A stretch of 64,000 nucleotides of DNA from Flavobacterium crocinum (GTDB lineage Bacteria; Bacteroidota; Bacteroidia; Flavobacteriales; Flavobacteriaceae): contig NZ_CP029255.1 in assembly GCF_003122385.1 (NCBI RefSeq), positions 1,054,001-1,118,000 on the forward strand. Reading direction: 5' to 3'. A program made the translations under genes and the position numbers. The notes under the pieces are model-generated. The model did not search any database. It was not told the DNA's origin and was given only the letters and a program-made list of their open reading frames with translations. Shown piece after piece: positions 36,940 through 44,624 of the stretch (its first letter is position 1; the number at the start of each line of letters is the position of its first letter).

Positions 36940-39219
36940 TTAATTGATGCTTGCTTTAAACATTTTTAATTCGTCCCAGGTAAATTCATCTCCGTGTTTT
37001 TCTTTCAAACCGCTCAACGATTCTTCCTGATAAAACTGAAATGCCTCACGCAAAGCCAAAATTTTATCGTACGGAAGAACATCGGTAATTTCAATTTTTT
37101 TGGCTTGAATCAGTCTGATCAAATGTCCTTCGATGGTTTGAACATTCAATTTACGCATTCTCGCAATATCTTCAACAGAATTTTTCTCCATCCACAAGTC
37201 GTACGTTTCTTCAACAGTCGTTTTTTTAGCCGTTTTAAGCTCACTTTTTTCTGCTTTAGCTGATTTGTATCGAACAACGGGTTCTTCTGTCCTAAAAATG
37301 TCCGTATTTGTCGTTCTCAGCTCTTCCCGGATTCTTTCCGCTTTGTTGATTTTATAATTTCGAATAACTGGCGATGATAATTTTTCTTTAGAGATGGCTT
37401 CGCCCGAAACTACAACTTCGATCAGCAATTTAGCTTTCATTAATTGTAGAACTGCTTTGGTCTGCAGGTCTTCCAAAAAATTCAGCTCTTCGTAAAATTC
37501 CTTGACTTTTTTAAATTTCTGAATTTCATTTATTTTATAAATCAGATCATCGACCAATTTGTCCATTGGCTTGAAAAAATAATCATAGGCCGCCTCTACC
37601 CTTTCTTTCACAAAAATTAGATCCACCGTTTCTTTGATGAAAATTTTATTGAGCTGCGCAATGAATTTCTGCGAAGGATCTAAAAGCTGTTCCATGATTT
37701 CCATTCGTTTATGTGCCCAAGCTGCGTGTTTCGTTTTTTCGGAACCCGCAGCATTTTCGTTATAACTGAAACGATGATTTCGCCATTCCTGTGCCAATTC
37801 ACCCCAATTAAAACTGTTTATCAAATAGTTGTGGATAAAATTTTTGGTTTCGAAATGAAGCGAATTCTGTAAATCTTGCTCTGTCGCTCTGTTCAAAGCG
37901 TAATCCATCACATCCTGGTCGTTCGAAATACCATTCATCTGCATCGGAGAAAGCAAAATAAGCCCGTTTAACGAACGCAAACGCGAAAGTGCTACATAGG
38001 CCTGCCCGGGCAGAAAAACCTGTGATACATCGAGCGCTGCTTTGTCAAAAGTTAAACCTTGGCTTTTGTGCACTGTAATCGCCCACGCCAATTTGATTGG
38101 ATAATGCGCAAAGGTTCCTAAAACCTCTTCTTCGATTTCTTTGGTTTGTTCGTTGACTTTGTATCGAATATTTTTCCATTCGTACTTTTCTACTTCAAGC
38201 GTCATGTTCTCTTCCGGAAAGTGAACAAAGATTTCTTCGTCTGAAAGCGATTTGATTACACCCATTTTTCCGTTGAAATATCTTTTCTCAAAAGACAAAT
38301 CATTTTTGACGAACATGATCTGTGCTCCAACTTTCAATTTCAGTTCTTCCTCAACCGGAAAAATCTTTTCCGGAAAATCTCCTACCACAAATGGCGTGTA
38401 AATGTATTCTTTACCATCTAAATCACTGATTGACTGATTGTTAATATAATCCGCTTTAGCATTATGTGTTGTCAGCGTGATATAACCCTTGTTCTCTTTG
38501 AAGTCAAAATCAGGCTTAACATACTGATTTAGAATGGCTATGTCTTCCGGAGTGATCTGATTATTTCGAAGATTGTTTAAAACCGAGATAAAAGCATCAT
38601 CTGTCTGACGATAGATTTTTGACAATTCAATATAAATCGGCGGATACGTTTGAAGAACATGAGAATGGAAAAAGAACTTTCCGCGGTAATAGTTTTTCAG
38701 GGTTCGCCATTCTTCATCGCGAATAACTGGTGGCAACTGTAGTAAATCTCCAATAAACAAAACCTGAACTCCGCCAAAAGGGTGTGTGTTTCTACGAATG
38801 GTCTGCATCATAAAATCTACTGCATCCAACAAATCGGCACGCATCATACTCACTTCATCAATAACCAGAAGCTCCATGTTTTTGATTACATTTCGCTTGA
38901 CGTTGTTCATTTTGAAATGACGTCGTAACGATTCTTTATTTTCAAACTTTACCGTTTCGGTAAATTGTGCACTTGCTTCGTAAGACGGAATAAATGCTGA
39001 AAACGGAAGCTGGAACATCGAGTGAATTGTTACTCCGCCCGCATTTAAAGCTGCAATTCCGGTTGGAGCCACAACTACAGTATTTTTGTGCGTGGTAGCA
39101 ATGATTTCACGTAAAAGCGTAGTTTTTCCTGTACCTGCTTTTCCTGTTAGAAAAATAGATTTTTGAGTCTGATTGATGAATTGTAAAGTGTAAGCTGCCG
39201 CTTCTGAAACGTTTTGCAT
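36940..39219 (-). CDS. PIF1-like DNA helicase with C-terminal helix-turn-helix region
   Basis: A 759-residue protein. The SF1B helicase motifs are in order: GKAGTGKTT (Walker A, residues 26-34), VVAPTGIAAL (Ia), LLVIDEVSMMRADLLD (Walker B), QVLFIGDLLQLPPV (III), AITVHKSQGLTFDKA (V) and AYVALSRLRSL (VI). The last 110 residues (EETYDLWMEKNSVEDIARM, LNVQTIEGHLIRLIQ) form a helicase-associated HTH domain. Family members unwind DNA 5' to 3' and resolve G-quadruplexes and stalled forks; the role in Flavobacterium is not established. A diverged parS-like palindrome lies just downstream of its stop. Confidence 0.88.
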   Translation of the reverse strand: MQNVSEAAAYTLQFINQTQKSIFLTGKAGTGKTTLLREIIATTHKNTVVVAPTGIAALNAGGVTIHSMFQLPFSAFIPSYEASAQFTETVKFENKESLRRHFKMNNVKRNVIKNMELLVIDEVSMMRADLLDAVDFMMQTIRRNTHPFGGVQVLFIGDLLQLPPVIRDEEWRTLKNYYRGKFFFHSHVLQTYPPIYIELSKIYRQTDDAFISVLNNLRNNQITPEDIAILNQYVKPDFDFKENKGYITLTTHNAKADYINNQSISDLDGKEYIYTPFVVGDFPEKIFPVEEELKLKVGAQIMFVKNDLSFEKRYFNGKMGVIKSLSDEEIFVHFPEENMTLEVEKYEWKNIRYKVNEQTKEIEEEVLGTFAHYPIKLAWAITVHKSQGLTFDKAALDVSQVFLPGQAYVALSRLRSLNGLILLSPMQMNGISNDQDVMDYALNRATEQDLQNSLHFETKNFIHNYLINSFNWGELAQEWRNHRFSYNENAAGSEKTKHAAWAHKRMEIMEQLLDPSQKFIAQLNKIFIKETVDLIFVKERVEAAYDYFFKPMDKLVDDLIYKINEIQKFKKVKEFYEELNFLEDLQTKAVLQLMKAKLLIEVVVSGEAISKEKLSSPVIRNYKINKAERIREELRTTNTDIFRTEEPVVRYKSAKAEKSELKTAKKTTVEETYDLWMEKNSVEDIARMRKLNVQTIEGHLIRLIQAKKIEITDVLPYDKILALREAFQFYQEESLSGLKEKHGDEFTWDELKMFKASIN

Positions 39220-39264
39220 TGGGCTTGTATTAAAAACTAAAATTACCGCATTTTTATAAAAAGA

Positions 39265-39296
39265 AAAAACCTAAATCTTAGTGGATTTAGGTTTTT
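39265..39296 (-). terminator. Terminator between ompH-like gene and PIF1-like gene
   Basis: AAAAACCTAAATC (39265-39277) and GATTTAGGTTTTT (39284-39296) form a perfect 13-bp stem. It ends the transcript coming from the lipoprotein gene on the minus strand. Confidence 0.85.
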
Positions 39297-39321
39297 AGTA
39301 ATTTAGTTAGTTTGGTAGTTT

Positions 39322-39906
39322 TTATTTTTTTGCTTCGCCTTCTTTAGTTTCAGTTGCTGGTTTTGCATCTGCTTTTGGCGCTGCTTTATATTTATCATTT
39401 AATTCTTTAATGATTTCTTTTGTGATATCATATTTGTCCTCAGCATACAAAACAGTTGCTGCATCTCCTGTTCCGTAGATGTAAGAGTAACCGTTTTTCT
39501 TTCCGTATTCTTTGATGAATTTTTTAACTCCACTAACAAGAGAATCCATTTCAACTCCGCTTTCTTGTTGCAATTGTTGAGCTAATGCTTGTTGAGCATA
39601 TCCTAACTGTTGCTCTCTTTTTTGTAATTCTGCACCTCTTTGCTGCGCCCAAGCCTGACCGTTTGCTTGTGCCTGACTTTGGAAGTTAGCAGCGTCTTGT
39701 TTAAAACGTGAAATTTCAGCTTGTAATTGTCTCCCTTTTTCTTCCGCTTGAGCTTTATACTTTGCCTCTAGATCTTTTGCCTCAGTGTACTCTTTCATCA
39801 AAACCGAAGTATCCACGTAAGCTGTTTTTACTTCCTTTACCTCTGCTGTTTTGTTACAAGAAACTGCGAAAACTGAAAGTGCGATAATAACTAATGCTTT
39901 TTTCAT
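39322..39906 (-). CDS. OmpH/Skp-family lipoprotein
   Basis: A 194-residue protein with a lipoprotein signal (FAVSC, lipidated Cys at 17). It contains YVDTSVLMKEYTEAKDLEAK and a long coiled coil (about 45-125, rich in Gln and Ala), then the returning strand YSYIYGTGDAATVLYAE and a Lys/Ala/Glu tail. This is the Skp tentacle layout, a periplasmic chaperone for outer-membrane proteins. Bacteroidota often carry extra lipidated Skp-like copies, and the client range of this one is unknown. It has its own -7 element and terminator. Confidence 0.85.
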   Translation of the reverse strand: MKKALVIIALSVFAVSCNKTAEVKEVKTAYVDTSVLMKEYTEAKDLEAKYKAQAEEKGRQLQAEISRFKQDAANFQSQAQANGQAWAQQRGAELQKREQQLGYAQQALAQQLQQESGVEMDSLVSGVKKFIKEYGKKNGYSYIYGTGDAATVLYAEDKYDITKEIIKELNDKYKAAPKADAKPATETKEGEAKK

Positions 39907-39941
39907 TTTTTTTAATTCTAATTTTTTTAAGTGATTGAAGA

Positions 39942-39949
39942 CAAAAATA
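39942..39949 (-). promoter_or_regulatory. -7 element of the OmpH-like gene
   Basis: TATTTTTG on the minus strand matches TANNTTTG, 35 bp ahead of the ATG. No convincing TTG lies at the -33 distance. Confidence 0.35.
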
Positions 39950-40144
39950 TAAAAAAATCAATAGCATCAGCATAAACTTTAAAAAATGCTCGAATTTTAT
40001 GATATTGTTTTTATTTATAGAAAGAATTATTACTATAAATCGACGCTATCGCATTGATTTAGATGTTTTTTATCTCTTTTTTAAACAAGAAAGGCTATTT
40101 CATCTTCGAAAAGACAAAATAGCGTTTTCCAATTTCTACCGTTT

Positions 40145-40993
40145 TTATTTGTTCTTCAAAACATAAATATGCGAAGAATATTCTTTTGTACTCTTAGCTT
40201 TCCAGTTCGATTTTAGACCCACGAAAAAAGCTTTAATATAATTCATTTTCCCCGTTTTATATTTTTCGGATAAAAGGCTTACATAAAACGAATCAAATTT
40301 CATCGGAAGTATTTTTTCCAGTTTCATATCTACTTTTTCAAAAAGCAGCTGAATTGATTTTTTAGAGAAATGCCAAAAGTGAATCGGCACATCATAAGCT
40401 GCCCAAAAAGTTCCATAATGATTTGCATCAAACGATTTGTAATTTGGAACCGCAACAATTAATATTCCAGTTGGTTTTAACAAACGCTTCAATTCCTGGA
40501 TTTGATGTTCCAAATCCGGAACGTGTTCCAAGACATGCCACATCGTAATTACATCCAAGGAATTATTTTCTAAACTGCTAATTTCTTCTACGAATGAAAT
40601 TCCTTTTTGTTTTGCAATATTTTTTGCTCTTTCGCTTGGTTCTACTCCAATGGTCTCCCAACCGTTATTTTTCGCCGTTAAAAGAAAATCTCCGGTTCCG
40701 GCTCCAATATCCAGCAATTTACCTTTTTGTGGCTGTTCGCTATTAATTAAATTCAATTTATTCTGAAGCGCTATATTTTTTACAAAATGATAGGCTTTTT
40801 CAAATAAGGAACGTTTGTTGTCTGTATGCGAAATATAATCTTCACTTTCGTAATACTTCCCTAAATTTTGCAGTTCAGGCTGCGGCGAAGTAATCAGCAT
40901 ATCTAATTCTTCATCATAATACAAATCGAAAATTTCTTTTGAAACAGAATGGTCTTTTACCGTAAGAAAGTGTTTTTTGTTTAAAACGTCCAT
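40145..40993 (-). CDS. Class I SAM-dependent methyltransferase
   Basis: A 282-residue enzyme. The SAM-binding motif LLDIGAGTGDFLL (about 90-102) is followed by the acidic strand IGVEPS (motif II) and DVITMWHVLEHVPD, then a C-terminal lid region with FWHFSKKSIQLLF. This is the Methyltransf_23 type seen near polysaccharide and ubiquinone-like genes. The substrate cannot be told from sequence, and neighbours give no pathway. It is single on the minus strand; a weak stem (GCTATTT/AAATAGC) lies after the stop. Confidence 0.8.
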   Translation of the reverse strand: MDVLNKKHFLTVKDHSVSKEIFDLYYDEELDMLITSPQPELQNLGKYYESEDYISHTDNKRSLFEKAYHFVKNIALQNKLNLINSEQPQKGKLLDIGAGTGDFLLTAKNNGWETIGVEPSERAKNIAKQKGISFVEEISSLENNSLDVITMWHVLEHVPDLEHQIQELKRLLKPTGILIVAVPNYKSFDANHYGTFWAAYDVPIHFWHFSKKSIQLLFEKVDMKLEKILPMKFDSFYVSLLSEKYKTGKMNYIKAFFVGLKSNWKAKSTKEYSSHIYVLKNK

Positions 40994-41030
40994 TTTTAAA
41001 ATTATAGATATTTGGGTTTAATTTATAGCA

Positions 41031-41065
41031 AATCCTAAAAACGAAATTTCATCATTTTTAGGATT
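41031..41065 (-). terminator. Terminator of the GNAT gene
   Basis: AATCCTAAAAA (41031-41041) and TTTTTAGGATT (41055-41065) form an 11-bp stem with a 13-nt loop just past the GNAT stop codon. G-C content is low, so strength is moderate. Confidence 0.6.
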
Positions 41066-41077
41066 TTTTAGTTTTTG

Positions 41078-41548
41078 TTATTTGTTGTTTTTCCAATTGA
41101 TCTTTACAGCTGAGATCTTTTCATTTTCTAATCTGATATCATCTAAAACATCAAAACCATTTAGAACATAAAATTCTAATGGTGATTTATATTTTTGATT
41201 ATTTCGTTTGATATCCTTTTCATGATCTATTACCCAGCCATTCAAACTTTGATTATTATTTTTTATTTCTTCTAATAAAATTCTGCCGTATCCCTTTCCC
41301 TGAAATTGATAATTCAACATTATTGCAAACCAAATTTCACTGTCACGAAAAAAAGTGTAAGCCCATCCTTGAATCTCATTTTTTGAATCAACTAAAAGAT
41401 AATTGTCCATTTCTGAAATCGAATTTATATAAAAATCGAATTCCTGAAAGGTTTCGTGACCAAATTGAATTGGATATTCATTATTTCGAAGTTGCCACAA
41501 AGTTTCTTTTTCATTCTCTGAAAAACTATTTTGATGTACAACTTTCAT
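41078..41548 (-). CDS. GNAT-family N-acetyltransferase
   Basis: A 156-residue acetyltransferase. The acetyl-CoA binding segment YQFQGKGYGRILLEEI (Q/R-x-x-G-x-G/A, about 87-102) is clear, and the C-terminal FYVLNGFDVLDDIRLENEK matches the family's last strands. The frame is open back to 41587, but that extension would translate a parS-like palindrome (giving MFHVKR), so I place the start at 41548 (MKVVHQ). Substrate is unknown. It follows mnmG on the same strand after a 19-bp stem inverted repeat. Confidence 0.78.
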   Translation of the reverse strand: MKVVHQNSFSENEKETLWQLRNNEYPIQFGHETFQEFDFYINSISEMDNYLLVDSKNEIQGWAYTFFRDSEIWFAIMLNYQFQGKGYGRILLEEIKNNNQSLNGWVIDHEKDIKRNNQKYKSPLEFYVLNGFDVLDDIRLENEKISAVKINWKNNK

Positions 41549-41571
41549 TTTTTGATCTTTTTTATTAAAAC

Positions 41572-41585
41572 GTTTCACGTGGAAC
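41572..41585. other. parS: parS-like site 1 (outlying)
   Basis: GTTTCACGTGGAAC fits the 14-bp ParB palindrome GTTYCACGTGRAAC. It lies about 2 kb from the main cluster, downstream of mnmG, in the leader region of the GNAT gene. Confidence 0.65.
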
Positions 41586-41593
41586 ATTTGTTT

Positions 41594-41659
41594 AGTAATC
41601 AGTGTTCAGTTTTTTAGTTGGCAGTTACACTGAACACTTTAAACTGAACACTGATTACT
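41594..41659. repeat. 19-bp inverted repeat after mnmG
   Basis: AGTAATCAGTGTTCAGTTT (41594-41612) is perfectly complementary to AAACTGAACACTGATTACT (41641-41659). A third ACTGAACACT copy lies in the loop. With no U-tract it is a weak terminator at best. The CAGTGTTCAGT word belongs to the interspersed repeats common between Flavobacterium genes. Confidence 0.7.
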
Positions 41660-41665
41660 ACAAAT

Positions 41666-43537
41666 CTATCTTCCCATATAAATCAAAAGCACGGAAATAT
41701 CACTTGGTGATACGCCGCTTATTCTTGAAGCTTGAGAAATGGTTACAGGACGAATCTTGCTTAATTTCTGTTTTGCTTCAATCGACATGGATTTGATTTT
41801 GTTATAATCGAAATTGTCCGGAATTTTTACTTCTTCTAAACGATTAAGTTTATCGGCGTTATTTCTTTCCTTTTCGATATAACCCGAATATTTCACCTGA
41901 ATTACTGCTTGCTCCACAATTTCTTCATCCAAATCATTTTCTTCGATATAAGCTGAAACTTTCTCAAATTTCAACATATCTTCCAATTCAATTTGTGGAC
42001 GAGAGAAAATCTTGAACATTTTATCTCCTTGCGAAATTGGAGCAGATTCTTTTGCTTCCAAAATCGGATTTGTTTCTGCAATGCTTACACTAGTTTCTTT
42101 AAAGAATTGAACCATCTTTTCAGATTCATTCAATTTCTTTTCCATTCTTCGTAAACGATCTTCCGAAGCTAAACCAATTTCATATGACATTGGCGTCAAT
42201 CTGAAATCGGCGTTATCTTGTCGCAACAAAGTTCTATATTCAGCTCTTGACGTAAACATGCGATACGGTTCTTCAGTTCCTTTCGTAATCAAATCATCAA
42301 TTAAAACTCCAATATAAGCTTCATCACGTTTTAAAATCAACGGATCTTTTTCATGCACTTTTAAATGCGCATTGATTCCGGCCATCAAACCTTGCGAAGC
42401 TGCTTCTTCATATCCGGTTGTTCCGTTAATCTGCCCAGCGAAATACAATCCTTCAACTAACTTTGTTTCCAAAGTATGTTTCAATTGCGTTGGAGGAAAG
42501 AAATCATATTCGATGGCATAACCAGGTCTAAAGAATTTCACATTTTCAAAACCTGCTACAGAACGAAGCGCTTTAAATTGAATATCCTCTGGAAGCGAAG
42601 TTGAAAATCCGTTTACATACACTTCACAAGTATTCCATCCTTCCGGCTCAACAAATAATTGATGACGTTCTTTATCTGCAAAACGATTAATCTTATCTTC
42701 AATAGAAGGACAATATCTTGGTCCTAAACTTTTAATTCTTCCGTTGAACATTGGAGAACGATCAAAACCCTCTCTCAAAATATCGTGAACATCCAAAGAC
42801 GTATACGTCATGTGACAAGAACGTTGATGAACCAACGGAGAAGTCACATCTGAATAAGAAAACTTAGCTGGCTTTGCATCTCCTTTTTCTTCGTTCATTT
42901 TAGAATAATCCAAAGAACGCCCATCTACACGAGGTGGCGTTCCTGTTTTCATTCTACCCGCTTCAAAACCTGCTTTGATCAAATCTTCGGTAATTCCGGT
43001 TGCAGCACTTTCGCCTGCTCTACCTCCACCAAATTGTTTTTCTCCAATATGAATCAAACCATTCAAAAAAGTACCATTTGTCAAAACAACAGATTTGGAA
43101 CGAATCTCCACACCAAGCGAAGTTCTAATTCCTTTTATCTTTCCATCTTCGATAATCAACCCTTTTACCATTTCTTGGTAAAAATCTAAATTTGGAGTCG
43201 CCTCCAACATCATTCTCCATTCCTCAGCAAAACGCATTCTGTCACTTTGAACTCTTGGCGACCACATTGCAGGCCCTTTCGATTTATTCAACATCTTGAA
43301 TTGGATTGCAGTCTTATCTGAAACAATTCCTGAATATCCTCCAAGCGCATCAATTTCACGAACAATCTGTCCTTTTGCAATCCCCCCCATCGCAGGATTG
43401 CAAGACATCTGTGCAATGTTTTGCAAACTCATTGTAACCAATAAAGTTTTCGATCCCAAATTTGCAGCAGCCGCCGCAGCTTCAGATCCAGCATGGCCTG
43501 CACCAACCACAATAACATCGTATTCTTCTAAAAACAT
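41666..43537 (-). CDS. mnmG: tRNA uridine-5-carboxymethylaminomethyl(34) synthesis enzyme MnmG
   Basis: A 623-residue FAD protein of standard length. It opens with the Rossmann motif VIVVGAGHAGSEAAAAAANL. It contains MSCNPAMGGIAKGQIVREID, GTPPRVDGRSLDYSKM, GRAGESAATG and GQINGTTGYEEAASQGLMAG, and ends in the helical GidA-associated domain (AKQKLSKIRPVTISQASRIS). With MnmE it installs the xm5U34 modification on tRNA wobble uridines. In many bacteria this gene (gidA) lies near oriC, which is of interest given the parS cluster starting 64 bp upstream of its start codon. Confidence 0.97.
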   Translation of the reverse strand: MFLEEYDVIVVGAGHAGSEAAAAAANLGSKTLLVTMSLQNIAQMSCNPAMGGIAKGQIVREIDALGGYSGIVSDKTAIQFKMLNKSKGPAMWSPRVQSDRMRFAEEWRMMLEATPNLDFYQEMVKGLIIEDGKIKGIRTSLGVEIRSKSVVLTNGTFLNGLIHIGEKQFGGGRAGESAATGITEDLIKAGFEAGRMKTGTPPRVDGRSLDYSKMNEEKGDAKPAKFSYSDVTSPLVHQRSCHMTYTSLDVHDILREGFDRSPMFNGRIKSLGPRYCPSIEDKINRFADKERHQLFVEPEGWNTCEVYVNGFSTSLPEDIQFKALRSVAGFENVKFFRPGYAIEYDFFPPTQLKHTLETKLVEGLYFAGQINGTTGYEEAASQGLMAGINAHLKVHEKDPLILKRDEAYIGVLIDDLITKGTEEPYRMFTSRAEYRTLLRQDNADFRLTPMSYEIGLASEDRLRRMEKKLNESEKMVQFFKETSVSIAETNPILEAKESAPISQGDKMFKIFSRPQIELEDMLKFEKVSAYIEENDLDEEIVEQAVIQVKYSGYIEKERNNADKLNRLEEVKIPDNFDYNKIKSMSIEAKQKLSKIRPVTISQASRISGVSPSDISVLLIYMGR

Positions 43538-43600
43538 TTTGTTTTATTATTCTCCAAAAACCGCTAACGCGGTTTCTAGAATTACATTTATATTTTTCTT

Positions 43601-43614
43601 GTTCCACGTGGAAC
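43601..43614. other. parS: parS-like site 2
   Basis: GTTCCACGTGGAAC, a perfect 14-bp palindrome matching GTTYCACGTGRAAC, 64 bp from the mnmG start. It is the first site of the main cluster. Confidence 0.75.
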
Positions 43615-43650
43615 GTAATCTTTTTTTTCTTTGTTCCAGGTTTCAGGTTC

Positions 43651-43734
43651 AAACTGGAATCTTCAAACTGGAATCTTCAAACTGGAATCTTCAAACTGGA
43701 ATCTTCAAACTGGAATCTTCAAACTGGAATCTTC
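43651..43734. repeat. Six perfect 14-bp tandem repeats between parS sites 2 and 3
   Basis: The unit AAACTGGAATCTTC is repeated six times without change (84 bp). It begins 37 bp after site 2 and ends 12 bp before site 3. A diverged preceding copy (CAGGTTTCAGGTTC) suggests an older array. Unit length is too short for CRISPR; it is compatible with iteron-like or slippage origin. Confidence 0.95.
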
Positions 43735-43745
43735 AAAATAAAATT

Positions 43746-43759
43746 GTTTCACGTGAAAC
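43746..43759. other. parS: parS-like site 3 (exact consensus)
   Basis: The 16-mer TGTTTCACGTGAAACA (43745-43760) matches the bacterial parS consensus exactly. Its palindrome extends to AAATT...AATTT on both sides. Confidence 0.85.
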
Positions 43760-43778
43760 AATTTTATTTAATTTCAAA

Positions 43779-43918
43779 CAGAACTTTCAATACAGAACTT
43801 TCAATACAGAACTTTCAATACAGAACTTTCAATACAGAACTTTCAATACAGAACTTTCAATACAGAACTTTCAATACAGAACTTTCAATACAGAACTTTC
43901 AATACAGAACTTTCAAAA
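43779..43918. repeat. Ten 14-bp tandem repeats between parS sites 3 and 4
   Basis: The unit CAGAACTTTCAATA occurs nine times exactly and a tenth time ending AAAA (140 bp). It starts 19 bp after site 3 and ends 5 bp before site 4. The unit length equals that of the neighbouring six-copy array, although the sequence differs. Confidence 0.95.
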
Positions 43919-43923
43919 GAAAT

Positions 43924-43937
43924 GTTTCACGTGAAAC
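43924..43937. other. parS: parS-like site 4 (exact consensus)
   Basis: TGTTTCACGTGAAACA at 43923-43938, embedded in a 26-bp perfect palindrome (43918-43943, AGAAA and TTTCT arms). Confidence 0.85.
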
Positions 43938-43983
43938 ATTTCTAAGTTTCCAATCTAAACTCCCAAAGAACAATTTAAAACAT

Positions 43984-43997
43984 GTTCCACATGAAAC
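43984..43997. other. parS: parS-like site 5 (one mismatch)
   Basis: GTTCCACATGAAAC differs from GTTYCACGTGRAAC only at the central G. It lies 60 bp after site 4 in phase with the rest of the cluster. Confidence 0.55.
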
Positions 43998-44035
43998 ATC
44001 CTTTTCTTTCTCATTAAAAATCAAACTTAAAAATC

Positions 44036-44049
44036 GTTCCACGTGGAAC
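44036..44049. other. parS: parS-like site 6
   Basis: GTTCCACGTGGAAC, within a 24-bp perfect palindrome (AAATC / GATTT arms, 44031-44054), 52 bp after site 5. Confidence 0.75.
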
Positions 44050-44083
44050 GATTTAATCCTTTATTTCAATTCTTCATCTCAAC

Positions 44084-44097
44084 GTTCCACGTGGAAC
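44084..44097. other. parS: parS-like site 7
   Basis: GTTCCACGTGGAAC, within a 20-bp palindrome AACGTTCCACGTGGAACGTT (44081-44100), 48 bp after site 6. Confidence 0.75.
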
Positions 44098-44129
44098 GTT
44101 ATAAAAATCGTCTTATTCTATTTAAACAT

Positions 44130-44143
44130 GTTTCACGTGGAAC
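44130..44143. other. parS: parS-like site 8
   Basis: GTTTCACGTGGAAC, 46 bp after site 7; fits GTTYCACGTGRAAC with unequal half-sites. Confidence 0.75.
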
Positions 44144-44167
44144 GCTTTAAATATTAAAAACCAAAAC

Positions 44168-44181
44168 GTTTCACGTGGAAC
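44168..44181. other. parS: parS-like site 9
   Basis: GTTTCACGTGGAAC, 38 bp after site 8; the last site wholly outside ybeY. Confidence 0.75.
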
Positions 44182-44204
44182 ATATATATTAAAAAGAGAT
44201 CTAA

Positions 44205-44624
44205 TTACTGTTCCACGTGAAACATCTTCATCTTCTCTTCTTCTTTAGCTCTCATTAATTGAGCGTCTTCATCTGTCTTATCTTTGTATCCACAGTAATG
44301 TAGTATACCATGAGATAGTACTCTCTTAAGTTCTTCAGCAAATGAAACATTGAAGTCTTTTGCGTTGTCTGCAACACGTTCTACAGAAACAAAAATATCT
44401 CCATTTAACTCGTTACCAACAGTATAATCAAAACTAATAATATCTGTAAGTGTATCGTGATCTAGATATTCAACATTGATCTTATGTAGATATTCATCAT
44501 CACAAAAGATATAGTTGATCTCGCCTTCATTCTTGTTTTCAGAAACAATTACAGCACTTAACCAGTCACTAAAAGCCTGCTCATCTCCTAAAGTAAAATC
44601 TGTTTCGTAATTAAAATTTATCAT
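44205..44624 (-). CDS. ybeY: Endoribonuclease YbeY, rRNA maturation factor
   Basis: A 139-residue protein of the UPF0054 metal-dependent RNase family. It contains INYIFCDDEYLHKINVEYL, DHDTLTDIISFDY and the zinc-site region HGILHYCGYKDKTDEDA. His105 and His109 align with the first two zinc ligands, but the third position is Asp115 instead of His, a form I recall from Bacteroidota. It acts in 16S rRNA 3'-end processing and ribosome quality control. Its ATG overlaps the DUF4175 stop by 4 bp (ATGA), so it is translated together with that gene. The last codons (MFHVEQ) are spelled by a parS-like site. Confidence 0.92.
   Translation of the reverse strand: MINFNYETDFTLGDEQAFSDWLSAVIVSENKNEGEINYIFCDDEYLHKINVEYLDHDTLTDIISFDYTVGNELNGDIFVSVERVADNAKDFNVSFAEELKRVLSHGILHYCGYKDKTDEDAQLMRAKEEEKMKMFHVEQ
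44210..44223. other. parS: parS-like site 10, inside the 3' end of ybeY
   Basis: GTTCCACGTGAAAC (16-mer TGTTCCACGTGAAACA at 44209-44224) matches the B. subtilis-type parS exactly. It spells the YbeY C-terminus MFHVEQ and its stop codon is only 3 bp further on. Confidence 0.8.

Noticed and set aside
43651..43918. CRISPR array
   Set aside because: Units are 14 bp, directly adjoining with no unique spacers, and no cas gene is near.
43296..43934. Long plus-strand ORF across the mnmG start and the tandem repeats
   Set aside because: Its second half translates the two 14-bp arrays into a periodic peptide and its first half is antisense to mnmG. The frame is open only because the repeats lack stops.
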